Counted from the first letter of the stretch, positions 39,101 to 47,173 are shown. The stretch: DNA of 64,000 bases from Bacteroidota bacterium (GCA_947469885.1 CANIQT010000015.1:1-64000); one strand, 5' to 3'. Numbers and translations are program-made. Notes: a model not told the origin generated them from the letters alone.

Positions 39101-40227
39101 CCAAAAGGCAAAACGGTTGCTCCTGTAAGCCCGTTTAGATTAACGTTAACAGTTGTTATTTGTCCTGCTTCTGGCGAAAGAAATAATGCATCAAGAATGA
39201 TAGTATCATTATTTCCGCATATTCTTACCGTATCGCAATTGTTTAATGTACTGCATACCGGAGGAATGTTATTTGCAGCACCACAAAGGTTGAAATAAAA
39301 TGTTTTATTAGTTAACCACCCAACTTGGTTGTTGGTAGCAGTAGGACTGAAAAAATTAAGACCTGGAGAATCAAACCCTCCGATTTGAGTAGAATTCACC
39401 CCATTTCCTTGATTAACCCCGACAATGGCTGCTGTGCCCCCAAATCCATTGGTTCCGCCAGATGCATCACCTGTCGTCCATTGCATCTGACCAAAATTAA
39501 TACCTACGTTATTACCTGCTGGTAATATCGGATCTACACCATCGGTAATAATTACCTGAAACGTATTTAATTTATCAATATGATTTGCAAAATAACCTAC
39601 CGCGGTCCACGTAACAATAAAGTGAGTTGGTGTGCTTTCATAACACACCGTTCCCGAACCTGTAACAATGGTTTCCACATCTGCCCAAAAAGGAGCAATC
39701 AGGTCATACGAACTATTGGGAAATGGAACAGGTACAAAAGTAAAGAAAGGACCACTAAAAGATAAAGTACCGTTATTGTTTACATAAACCTGCGTTTCGG
39801 TGGTGCCATAAAAACAAAAGTTAAAGGATATAGGCAACTGGGCTGTACTGCAATCATCGCAAGGAGTTACGTTCGAAACCACACCACCACCCAATCCACA
39901 AGGCACATAAGAACCGCATCCGCTTGGATTACCCATAGGGTTGCCGATTGTATGACCACGATGATGAGGTCCAAATCTGATTATCTGCTCGTTTCCGGAA
40001 GTATAAATAGGAGATGTTTTCGCAATCTCTTTAAGCTGGGCTCTCAAGTCACTCGTTTGTTCCTCGTCTGTCCTTGTATCTACAGGAACGGTGCCCTGAG
40101 GCAACAAAGTACCTTGCAGCTTCATTTGTTTATATTCCTTACTGTCAACGGCAGGAATTGCATTTTGTGAAATTGCCTGAAAGGAAATTGCGAGGCATAT
40201 GAATAGAAATGAGTAAATTGTTTTCAT
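36151..40227 (-). CDS. Giant T9SS type B cargo protein (NIDO, Ig-like and PKD domains)
   Basis: 1358 residues. The signal peptide is MKTIYSFLFICLAISFQAIS. A propeptide-like Lys/Glu-rich segment and then a NIDO-like region (residues 130-320; ISFNFCFYGTTETQVYVNNN, SYDLIAPFWADVETIVTG) follow. Several Ig-like or SprB-like repeats come next (VWNTGATGNSLVVSTSGTYS, YLWSNGATTSSITVGVGTYS). A long block is shared with the neighbour at 40328-44410. Near the end is a PKD domain (HWNFGDGNTSNVANPYNTYL, WTWTFGNGAGSSIQNPTYTY). The C-terminal 90 residues are a T9SS type B (gliding-motility-type) sorting domain: YIPNAFSPFDENGTNDEFMI, DRWGERIF and VYVYKINLKDWKG. Likely a surface adhesin. Confidence 0.88.
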   Translation of the reverse strand: MKTIYSFLFICLAISFQAISQNAIPAVDSKEYKQMKLQGTLLPQGTVPVDTRTDEEQTSDLRAQLKEIAKTSPIYTSGNEQIIRFGPHHRGHTIGNPMGNPSGCGSYVPCGLGGGVVSNVTPCDDCSTAQLPISFNFCFYGTTETQVYVNNNGTLSFSGPFFTFVPVPFPNSSYDLIAPFWADVETIVTGSGTVCYESTPTHFIVTWTAVGYFANHIDKLNTFQVIITDGVDPILPAGNNVGINFGQMQWTTGDASGGTNGFGGTAAIVGVNQGNGVNSTQIGGFDSPGLNFFSPTATNNQVGWLTNKTFYFNLCGAANNIPPVCSTLNNCDTVRICGNNDTIILDALFLSPEAGQITTVNVNLNGLTGATVLPFGPGNTVDAQVQIIATGTNSGYHTITFTATDNGVPVGITTINAVIYIDTSSTQSLAAVISGVTALCGGNSTTLIVTPPNYDSYVWNTGATGNSLVVSTSGTYSVTVTQQSCSATVSVNVQVHPNPTPVITGILAGGCGTGLTTLSCDSLIYASYLWSNGATTSSITVGVGTYSLTVIDAFGCTGTAASVTVTMPQIPAYTALADTVFCLGGTANLSVQFNGPTIPATCALSISGGCSGAANTGVVGTGLSSSSNYSYPAPFGNYYTSSVQQYLYTATELNAAGWMGGKIDQLGFNVTALAGNTSYPEFTIKMGCTGITDFTSTATYVPGLVTVYPAQTTNVVMGWNTFTFPSGYEWDGINNIIIEICFSFGPPWPNYISNCNTLQTNTGNYSSQVWLSDSQDQCGGPGAFAFGSTYTIHPDIQMHFCGVAQNPTDFAYQWVSFPAGGNIANATAQNTTGTPTAITQYQVTVTSNNGGCSVIDTVNVGPIDIATMHFLPAGPYCTASPLDTLVMSVPVGTGVFSGPGIVDTNLGTFLPSLAGVGTHTIHYNVNSGICGVGDTTTTILVANTLDPTIANVPPLCTSYNPVTLTAATAGGSWTGYGITDTINGTFDPTLPGLAGNTNIVTYTIYFPCYSQDTALVNVTQQVDATINPVGGPYCIDAAPVQLSSIGLGGTWGGPGMSVNGVFTPSLAGAGTHTVYHYLTQFCGDTASATITVIALPIITFTPDITSGCEPVTVNFTSTVDQPGGFYHWNFGDGNTSNVANPYNTYLTYHGGVPYSVTLTYTNTTGCKDSITQIGLITVYSQPVAIFNATPQPTNITQPEIHFHDHSTGVIDNWTWTFGNGAGSSIQNPTYTYADTGSYSVQLIVSNVHGCTDTAIHMIIIDPILTCYIPNAFSPFDENGTNDEFMINGTNILLEDFEMAIFDRWGERIFTTGDLHQGWNGRKGNIGEVCELGVYVYKINLKDWKGLAHEYIGHVTLLK

Positions 40228-40264
40228 TTTCTTTTTATTATATTATTTTCGCTTTTTTATATAA

Positions 40265-40307
40265 CAACAAAACTATTCTCAGAAAATAACTGCGAATAGT
40301 TTTGTTG
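40265..40307 (-). terminator. Terminator between the two giant T9SS genes
   Basis: CAACAAAACTATTC (40265-40278) is the exact complement of GAATAGTTTTGTTG (40294-40307), with a 15-nt loop. It ends the upstream minus-strand gene. Confidence 0.7.
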
Positions 40308-40327
40308 CTATATGTATAATTTTTTAC

Positions 40328-43300
40328 TTATTTTACTAATGTAATATGACCAATGTAATCATGAGCTAATCCTTTCCAGTCTATCAAATGAATTTTATAA
40401 ACATACACTCCAATCTCAGAAGGCTCCCCAGTATTTCCCTTTCTTCCATTCCATCCTACATTAATATCAGAAGAACTAAATAATCGCTCTCCCCAACGGT
40501 CAAAAATCAACATTTCAAAATCATCCTGTAGTATATTGGTTCCCGACATCTTCCATTCGTCATTATCTCCGTTATCATCTGGTGAGAATGAGTTAGGGAA
40601 CCAGCAGGTCATTATCGGGTCTATAACTATAGTATGATTAACTGTGTCAGAACATGGCCCTAAACTGTTTGTTACAATAAGCTGAACATTATACGATCCA
40701 GAATCAGGATAAGTATAATGAGGATTTTGTTGGTTCGAGCCTGCACCACCATTACCAAAATTCCACTGCCAAATATCTATTACTCCTGTAGAGTGATCAT
40801 GAAAATGAATTTGCGGTTGTGTCACATCTGTTGGCTGCGGTGTAGCGTTAAAACTTGCATGAGGCTGAGAATAAATAGTAATAATTCCTGTTTGTGTCGA
40901 AGTTGATAAGCAACCATTAGTATTGGTATAAGTCATACTAACGGTATAAGGAACACCAGCATTGTATGTCAAATAGGTATTGTAAGGATTAGCAACGCTC
41001 GAAGAATTTCCATCCCCAAAATCCCAAGTATATTGACCGCCTGGTTGGTCTGTTGTACTTGTAAAATGAACAGTCGTTGGTTCACATCCGCTGGTAACAT
41101 CAGGAACAAAAGAAATTACAGGAAGTGCAATAACAGTTATCGTTGTTGAAGCCGTATCACCACAAAATTGAGTAAGATAATGATAAACAGTATGTGTACC
41201 TGCACCTGCTAAACTTGGAGTAAATAATCCTGTAGCCGACATTCCTGGTCCACCCCATGTTCCACCCAAACCTCCTGATGAAAGTTGCACTGGCAAGGCG
41301 TCTATACAATAAGGTCCTCCTGGAGGATTAATGCTTGCATTTACCTGCTGTGTCACACTTACAATTGCTGTATCCTGGGAATAGCATGGGAAATAAATGG
41401 TGTAGGTTACAATGTTAGTATTGCCGACAAGTCCGGGCAATGTCGGGTCAAACGTACCATTAATAGTATCTGTAATTCCATAACCCGTCCAGCTACCTCC
41501 TGCCGTTGCAGCAGTTAATGTAACAGGATTATATGACGTACACAATGGTGGTATCGGTGCTATTGTTGGATCCAACGTGGTTGAAACAAGAATCACAATC
41601 GAAGTTGAGCCCGTACCGCAAAGACCACTTGAAACCGTATAAGTTATAGTATGACTTCCAACACCTGCTGCCACAGGGTCAAATGTTCCGAGATTCGTAT
41701 CTATAATGCCTGGACCTGAGAATACTCCGGTTCCTATAGGAACTGATATTTGCAGTGTATCCAAAGGACTTGCAGTACAGTATGGTCCTGCAGGGGTAAT
41801 GAACATTCCTGCAATATTTATTAAATCAACATGCACGGTATCAATATCCGAACAGCCTCCACTAACATTAGTAACCACCACCTGATAATCTGTAATTACA
41901 GTAGGTGAGCCGGTAGTAAACTGAGCCGTATCGTTCGCTATATTCCCTCCTGCCGGAAATGCTGTCCATTGGAATGTAAAATCATTCGGATTTGGAATTA
42001 TTGAACAATAATGTACACGCATATCAGGATGTATATTTGCTGTTGACATCCATCCTGTTACTCCCGGACACTGGTCCTGAGAATCGCTTAACGACCACTG
42101 ACTGGATGTATAAGAAGTTGCAGATTGAGTATTACTACAATTCGATATATAGTTTGGCCATGGAGGTCCATTACTGAAACATACTTCAATAACTAAATTT
42201 GAAATTCCATCCCATTCATAAGCATTTGCAAAAACTATATTATTCCAACCCATCACCACATTATAGGTTTGTGCAGGGCTAACAGTGAATAGTCCTCCAA
42301 CAAGAACTGGTGAGGCAGAGTTAAACGTTGTAAGGTTGGTACAACCCATTTTTACTGTAAATTCAGGGTACGCTAAGTTACCGGCTGTGGCTGTAACATT
42401 CCAGTCTATCTGGTCAATTTTCCCTCCTATTATTCCTGCTGAATTCAATTCAGCAGCCGTATATAAAAATTGAGTAATCACAGAGGTGTAGTAGTTACCA
42501 AACACAGCAGGGTAACTATATGCAGTACCAGATGTAGTATTAGGTCCAACGATTGATGCCATCGCATTACCACTACATCCTCCTGTTGGACTTATTGCAC
42601 AAACAGCAGGAATTCCTCCTCCTCCAGCTCCACCGGTATTGAAGTTTGCATTCAAAGTTGCCATACCCGAACAGAAACTAGTATCATTACTTACTATTAT
42701 ATTAGGTGCAAATGCAGGTGCAACCACAATAGAGATATTACTATGATGCACACATCCCGATGGGCTGGTAACAGTTACCATATAATTGTATGTACCCGGT
42801 GAACTAAATGTGGCTGTTGGGTTTGGAATATTCACATTGCTCAAATTGGCGGCAGGCGACCATAGATAAGTATAAGCGTTAGGATTTCCTAACGATATGT
42901 TGGTCACGTTCAACTGAACAGGGTCCAGCAAACACGTGTTACCCGAACTTTGTGTAACCGTATAAGTAAAATCAGGAACTACAAACACAGTTACTGTATC
43001 GGTTAACACACACCCTGCTGCTCCATTTGTAATTAATATATAGGTAGTTGTTGCTGTTGGGGTTGCTATAGGGTTTTGACAAGTAGCACACGAAAAATTC
43101 TGCATTGGTCCGTTCAATATCATTGGCGGACCGCTAAGTACTGTCCATGCAAAAGTAGTTCCCGGTCCACCGGCTTGATATAAAGTATCGGGCTGATTAG
43201 CACAAATAGTATGGTCATTACCTGCAAAAGTTGCGGGCAAAATCATCATAATGTAATTCACCGTTTGTTGACCCGTTACCGGACAAGCATTATCCGAAAC

Positions 43301-44410
43301 CGTGACCGCAAAGGTTGTAAATGTATTAGCCGAACCTAATGGAGCATTCCAACTTACCGATACGGTTATAGGATTTGTTCCTGATACTGTAATTGTAGAT
43401 CCAGGCATAACTTGTTGAATATTGGTAGTTATTGATAATATATCATTTGGATCTGGGTCACTAAAACTGAATTGAAAAGAAAAAGGTACGTTCTCGCAAA
43501 CTTGCACCCCATTTGGTGGCAATATCACCGCCCCAAATCCCAATAAATTGGTTACCGGTCCCGAATTACAGGACACCACCTGATTAGTACAATTCACCAC
43601 CACCATCTGAATATCTCTTACCACTGTGCCTATCACAATTCCGTTCACATCTCGTTCTGTTACTTGAAATGCAACCACAAAATTTCCTATCATGGTTGGT
43701 ATAAATTGTATCAACCCGTTACCTGGAATAATCGAGATTCCAGGCATTGGTGTAGCTCCTGTATAACCTGCTGCATAAGTAATTGGGGTTGTAGAGTTGG
43801 TGCTCATCGCATCAATAAACTGAAAATCCAATGTATTACCGTCAATTTCCACTACTCCAGGACTGTAACAAACAGTTTGCCCAACACAAAGGTAAGGCAA
43901 TGGTTGAGAAGTAAAATAAGGTGAGTTGTTGGTTGGTGCCACCAAATTATTTAACGTTGCATAAAAAGTAAAACTATCATAGTTAGGGGCATTTATCGAA
44001 ATGTTTCTGCAACACGAGTTATGGAAAAACGTCCATAAACTGCATAAACCAGGCAGTGTAACCACAGCCGAATAAACATTTTTCTTGTTTCCCGGTATCG
44101 TTCCTCCGTTGCAAGTACTACTTGCCATCGAACTAGGGCACAACTGAGAAATTTCCACAGCACTATCTAAATTCACTGTAAAGTTCAAATCTACAAAACC
44201 ACCATTGTTGGTAGTTCCCATCTGAGCAGTTGGACCTGGGTCGAACGAAGCACAATCCCAATACAACACCAAGATTACTTTAAATTGGTTGGCACCCACA
44301 TTTTCATACGTTACTTCTCCTCCAGATACGTGAGATGCTGTAGCTATTTTTGGTGTCGCGCAAAGCAAGGCTGCTATTGCGAAAATTTGTGTGATTCTTT
44401 TAAACATCAT
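40328..44410 (-). CDS. Giant T9SS type B cargo protein, tandem paralogue of its neighbour
   Basis: 1360 residues. The signal peptide ends near ATASHVSGGE, and the N-terminal 300 residues (GGEVTYENVGANQFKVILVL) are a domain common at the start of Bacteroidota gliding-motility-type proteins. Ig-like and PKD-like domains follow (DDP-type segments, FSFSDPDPNDILSI). From about residue 580 to the end it is homologous to the protein at 36151-40227, including a near-identical run with TLTAATAGGSWTGYGITDTI. The C-terminus is a type B sorting domain (WFPNSFSPDDNGDNDEWKMS, DRWGERLF, VYVYKIHLIDWKG). Probably an exported adhesin. Its start is preceded by a ~110-bp AT-rich leader. Confidence 0.88.
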   Translation of the reverse strand: MMFKRITQIFAIAALLCATPKIATASHVSGGEVTYENVGANQFKVILVLYWDCASFDPGPTAQMGTTNNGGFVDLNFTVNLDSAVEISQLCPSSMASSTCNGGTIPGNKKNVYSAVVTLPGLCSLWTFFHNSCCRNISINAPNYDSFTFYATLNNLVAPTNNSPYFTSQPLPYLCVGQTVCYSPGVVEIDGNTLDFQFIDAMSTNSTTPITYAAGYTGATPMPGISIIPGNGLIQFIPTMIGNFVVAFQVTERDVNGIVIGTVVRDIQMVVVNCTNQVVSCNSGPVTNLLGFGAVILPPNGVQVCENVPFSFQFSFSDPDPNDILSITTNIQQVMPGSTITVSGTNPITVSVSWNAPLGSANTFTTFAVTVSDNACPVTGQQTVNYIMMILPATFAGNDHTICANQPDTLYQAGGPGTTFAWTVLSGPPMILNGPMQNFSCATCQNPIATPTATTTYILITNGAAGCVLTDTVTVFVVPDFTYTVTQSSGNTCLLDPVQLNVTNISLGNPNAYTYLWSPAANLSNVNIPNPTATFSSPGTYNYMVTVTSPSGCVHHSNISIVVAPAFAPNIIVSNDTSFCSGMATLNANFNTGGAGGGGIPAVCAISPTGGCSGNAMASIVGPNTTSGTAYSYPAVFGNYYTSVITQFLYTAAELNSAGIIGGKIDQIDWNVTATAGNLAYPEFTVKMGCTNLTTFNSASPVLVGGLFTVSPAQTYNVVMGWNNIVFANAYEWDGISNLVIEVCFSNGPPWPNYISNCSNTQSATSYTSSQWSLSDSQDQCPGVTGWMSTANIHPDMRVHYCSIIPNPNDFTFQWTAFPAGGNIANDTAQFTTGSPTVITDYQVVVTNVSGGCSDIDTVHVDLINIAGMFITPAGPYCTASPLDTLQISVPIGTGVFSGPGIIDTNLGTFDPVAAGVGSHTITYTVSSGLCGTGSTSIVILVSTTLDPTIAPIPPLCTSYNPVTLTAATAGGSWTGYGITDTINGTFDPTLPGLVGNTNIVTYTIYFPCYSQDTAIVSVTQQVNASINPPGGPYCIDALPVQLSSGGLGGTWGGPGMSATGLFTPSLAGAGTHTVYHYLTQFCGDTASTTITVIALPVISFVPDVTSGCEPTTVHFTSTTDQPGGQYTWDFGDGNSSSVANPYNTYLTYNAGVPYTVSMTYTNTNGCLSTSTQTGIITIYSQPHASFNATPQPTDVTQPQIHFHDHSTGVIDIWQWNFGNGGAGSNQQNPHYTYPDSGSYNVQLIVTNSLGPCSDTVNHTIVIDPIMTCWFPNSFSPDDNGDNDEWKMSGTNILQDDFEMLIFDRWGERLFSSSDINVGWNGRKGNTGEPSEIGVYVYKIHLIDWKGLAHDYIGHITLVK

Positions 44411-44532
44411 AATTCTTTTTTTAATAGTTAATCGTTGTTTTCTGTTGTTTGGTTTGTTATTTTAAAATGCTTGGCTAAGTTAGTAATAAATTGTATTGGT
44501 TGAATAATTTTTTTATTTTTTTTAAAACCAGA

Positions 44533-44561
44533 GGCAACCTTTCGGTACACCCCTCGTCTAA
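44533..44561 (+). promoter_or_regulatory. Candidate ECF-sigma type promoter on the + strand
   Basis: GGCAACCTTT (44533-44542) followed after about 12 bp by CGTCTAA (44555-44561) resembles the -35 and -10 elements of extracytoplasmic-function sigma factors. GCAACCTTT here is also one arm of an inverted repeat, with AAAGGTTGC at 44582-44590. It would start a transcript of about 120 nt ending at the terminator 44654-44691. In between lies only a 24-codon ORF (ATG 44566 to TAG 44640; MLKIIKRLHPRQRFLHYF...). Confidence 0.4.
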
Positions 44562-44653
44562 AGAGATGCTAAAAATTATCAAAAGGTTGCATCCAAGGCA
44601 AAGATTTTTGCATTATTTTTTATCTTTTTTTTATTATTAGTGCCAATATTACC

Positions 44654-44691
44654 AAAAAGCCCTGCTAAGTAGTTGTTTAGCAGGGCTTTTT
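44654..44691. terminator. Bidirectional terminator
   Basis: AAAAAGCCCTGCTAA (44654-44668) and TTTAGCAGGGCTTTTT (44676-44691) form a strong stem with A and T runs on both sides. It can end the short + strand unit and the minus-strand remnant at 44798-44950. Confidence 0.85.
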
Positions 44692-44797
44692 ATAATAATG
44701 AATTATTTGTTATTAACTGACTATTCTCCGGTTAAAAATTGTTTTGTTTTCAACTTAATAAACAGCCTGCCGAACAATCAATTATCCGAAATAAAAT

Positions 44798-44950
44798 TTA
44801 AATTAGTGTCGGAATTGTCAAATCATCCCATTGCCCTTTATTTTCAATAAAGTTTTTTTGCTCAAACATGTTTTTGTTAATCCAATTCACCTGTGCGGTT
44901 ACCAAGTGAATACCAAGAACAATTGCGGAGAGAATAATTTTTTTTATCAT
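44798..44950 (-). pseudogene. Remnant of a T9SS-exported protein (signal peptide plus truncated DUF7948-like start)
   Basis: A minus-strand ORF of 50 codons from ATG 44950. It encodes a clean signal peptide (MIKKIILSAIVLGIHLVTAQ) followed by FEQKNFIENKGQWDD and then stops after seven residues. The FIENKGQWD motif directly after the signal peptide is the characteristic N-terminus of large Bacteroidota secreted proteins (DUF7948, with SBBP repeats and T9SS domain), usually over 700 residues. The rest of such a protein is absent, so this looks like the 5' stub left by a deletion. A terminator lies downstream. It could still produce a short exported peptide. Confidence 0.6.
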
Positions 44951-45138
44951 GGCAACGTAGTTTTCTGTGTGTCAATGATAATCATTTCCCTCAATATACA
45001 TTTTATAATAGGCAGGACAGTATACCGATAGTAGGGCAGACAAGGAAATAATTTTTTAAAACAGAAATATTTTAAAAGACTTCGAACATAATATTATTAG
45101 AAAAGGGAATAATTTTAAAACCTTGTTCATTAAAATAA

Positions 45139-45432
45139 TGAGAATTAGTACTATAGAGTACAGAACCAATACAGGATTGTACAGAATTAATACAGGAGTA
45201 TACAGAATCAATACAAGATTGTGCAGAATCAATCCAGGAGTGTACAAAATCAATACAGGAGTGTAGAGAACCAATAAAGGATTGTACAGAATTAATACAG
45301 GAGTATACAGAATCAATACAAGATTGTGCAGAATCAATACAGGAGTTTACAGAATTAATACAGGACTCTATAGAATCAGTACAAGACTGTACAGAATCAA
45401 TACAAAAGTGTAAAAAAGGAATAAAACAATTA
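45139..45432 (+). repeat. 21-bp tandem array C, paralogous to array A
   Basis: Units start at 45139 (decayed), 45160, 45181 and so on to 45391, each exactly 21 bp. That makes 13 units, followed by a conserved end segment (45412-45432). The consensus is ACAGAATCAATACAGGAGTGT. The distal flank (45100-45139) and the proximal end segment are homologous to those of array A in the same orientation relative to the downstream gene. The array ends 78 bp before the ATG of the methyltransferase at 45510. In one frame the units read TESIQEC heptads with Ile and Cys in coiled-coil a/d spacing, but there is no start codon and unit 1 holds a stop. Confidence 0.95.
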
Positions 45433-45497
45433 AAAAAGACCACAAATCTGTAACAAATATAAACTAGTAATTGAAACGTGAATTACCTATTTTCCCT

Positions 45498-45505
45498 TAC
45501 TTTCG
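45498..45505 (+). promoter_or_regulatory. -7 promoter element TACTTTCG almost at the start codon
   Basis: A TAnnTTCG element ending 5 bp before ATG 45510. Transcription would start at or very near the A of the start codon, giving a leaderless or nearly leaderless mRNA. The same motif precedes the gene at 46411 by 8 bp. Confidence 0.45.
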
Positions 45506-45509
45506 CAGC

Positions 45510-46295
45510 ATGCAAAAATTGTTTCTGGTTTATTCTTATCTAAAATACCTCCTAAAATCAACCAACACACACGGGGTTCATTCTCCTTTTGTTTTTGGTT
45601 TGTTAAACGATGTGGTGTATAACAAAACAGATTATTATGTGTATAAAGAAATAGAAGCTCTGAGAACTCAACTGCTGGAAGATACCAATACAGTATCGTG
45701 TATTGATTTAGGAGCTGGCTCGTTAAACTCAAGAAAACAAACAAGAACGGTTAAACATCACGCACTTTATTCTGCCAAACCTGCTAAATATGCACAATTA
45801 CTTTTCCGCTTAGTCAATCATTTTCAACCACACCATATCTTAGAATTAGGTACGTCCTTAGGAATTACCACGGCTTATATATCAAAAGCCAACTCCAAAT
45901 CTAACATCACCACCATCGAAGGTTGCCCCGAAATAGCAGCTATCGCAACACAGAATTTTCATCTATTAGAAATAAACAACATAAATCAAATCACAGGCAA
46001 TTTTGATGAGGTACTTCCTGCCCTATTAAACAAAACAGAAAAACTCGATTTTGTTTTTTTCGATGGCAACCACCGCAAAAAGGCAACATTAAACTATTTT
46101 GAACAATACCTTACCAAATCAACCGAAACTACCATTTTTGTTTTCGATGATATTTATTGGTCCCGCGAAATGAAGCAGGCATGGGATGAAATTAAAACCA
46201 ACAAACAAGTTACAGTCACCATAGATTTATTTTATCTTGGAATAGTTTTTTTCAGAAAAGAACAGGTGAAACAACATTTTGTAATTCGTTTTTAA
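45510..46295 (+). CDS. Class I SAM-dependent methyltransferase
   Basis: 261 residues from ATG 45510. The open frame extends to a TTG at 45471, which is rejected because the -7 element lies between. The N-terminal YLKYLLKSTNTHGVHSPFVF is typical of a Bacteroidota methyltransferase family. The SAM-binding motif I is HILELGTSLGITTAYISKAN, motif II acidic residue is in ITTIEGCPEIAAIA, and a later motif is LDFVFFDGNHRKKATLNYFE, resembling O-methyltransferase (CmoA/COMT-like) cores. The substrate is unknown. Array C lies directly upstream. Confidence 0.8.
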   Translation: MQKLFLVYSYLKYLLKSTNTHGVHSPFVFGLLNDVVYNKTDYYVYKEIEALRTQLLEDTNTVSCIDLGAGSLNSRKQTRTVKHHALYSAKPAKYAQLLFRLVNHFQPHHILELGTSLGITTAYISKANSKSNITTIEGCPEIAAIATQNFHLLEINNINQITGNFDEVLPALLNKTEKLDFVFFDGNHRKKATLNYFEQYLTKSTETTIFVFDDIYWSREMKQAWDEIKTNKQVTVTIDLFYLGIVFFRKEQVKQHFVIRF

Positions 46296-46338
46296 GATGA
46301 AAAAAAAATCCAAATTCTAAAACAAAGAACATCACGCT

Positions 46339-46382
46339 CCGTCACCCCCTCCTTCCTTTATGGAGGGGGCTGGGGGGTGGTC
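46339..46382. repeat. Dispersed GC-rich palindromic repeat
   Basis: CACCCCCTCC ... GGAGGGGGCTGGGGGGTG forms an imperfect hairpin in otherwise AT-rich sequence. It is a recurrent intergenic repeat type in Bacteroidota and may act as a terminator. Confidence 0.5.
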
Positions 46383-46395
46383 TAAAAATTATTAG

Positions 46396-46403
46396 TACTT
46401 TCG
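46396..46403 (+). promoter_or_regulatory. -7 promoter element TACTTTCG
   Basis: TAnnTTCG match ending 8 bp before the ATG of the ABC ATPase gene. The predicted leader is very short. Confidence 0.45.
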
Positions 46404-46410
46404 CACCGCC

Positions 46411-47130
46411 ATGAACGCTATCATCCATTTAAAAAATATTGCCAAAGCCTATAAGATAGGCACCGAAGTAATTCATGCTCTTCGTGATGTTTCGTTAGAA
46501 ATTAATAAAAACGAATATGTGGCATTGATGGGTCCTTCGGGCAGCGGCAAGTCCACATTGATGAATGTGCTGGGTTGTTTGGATAGCCCCACAAGTGGTG
46601 AATACATCCTCAACGGAATTTCTGTTGCACAAATGCTGGACAACAAATTAGCCGAAGTACGAAACAAAGAAATAGGCTTTGTGTTTCAGTCGTTTAATTT
46701 ATTACCCCGCTCCACTGCTTTAGATAATGTGATGCTTCCCTTGATTTATGCAGGATACAATAAAGCTGACCGATTAAAAAGAGGGAAAGAAGTGCTGGAA
46801 CAGGTAGGTTTAGGAGATAGAATGACACACAAACCAAACGAACTTTCGGGAGGGCAACGTCAACGAGTAGCTATTGCCAGAGCATTGGTCAATCACCCTG
46901 CCATTATTTTAGCCGATGAGCCAACCGGGAATTTAGATTCCAAAACCTCCATCGAAATTATGGCATTGCTCGAAGAAATACATAAACAGGGAAACACCAT
47001 TGTGCTGGTAACTCATGAAGAAGACATTGCACAACATGCCCACCGAATTGTAAGATTAAAAGATGGAATAGTGGAAAGAGATTATAAAAACGAAAATATT
47101 ATTTCTGTTAGTAGCAGATTGGTTCATTAG
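46411..47130 (+). CDS. LolD/MacB-type ABC transporter ATP-binding protein
   Basis: 239 residues. Walker A is [17 protein letters not shown], the Q-loop is in [11 protein letters not shown], the signature is [16 protein letters not shown], and Walker B is [15 protein letters not shown]. The spacing and the PTGNLD sequence place it in the LolD/MacB/FtsE group, which drives lipoprotein release or efflux through an FtsX-like permease. No permease gene is adjacent, so the partner must be encoded elsewhere. Confidence 0.88.
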   Translation: MNAIIHLKNIAKAYKIGTEVIHALRDVSLEINKNEYVALMGPSGSGKSTLMNVLGCLDSPTSGEYILNGISVAQMLDNKLAEVRNKEIGFVFQSFNLLPRSTALDNVMLPLIYAGYNKADRLKRGKEVLEQVGLGDRMTHKPNELSGGQRQRVAIARALVNHPAIILADEPTGNLDSKTSIEIMALLEEIHKQGNTIVLVTHEEDIAQHAHRIVRLKDGIVERDYKNENIISVSSRLVH

Positions 47131-47173
47131 TTTTTCTTTACCAAATTTTCAAATCATCAAATTTTCAAATTAA

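Noticed and set aside
44831-45031. Plus-strand ORF of 66 codons
   Set aside because: It is antisense to the better supported signal-peptide remnant at 44798-44950 and has no recognisable features.
45056-45443. Two overlapping minus-strand ORFs in array C
   Set aside because: Several frames of the same array are open at once, which points to period-driven open frames and not to coding.
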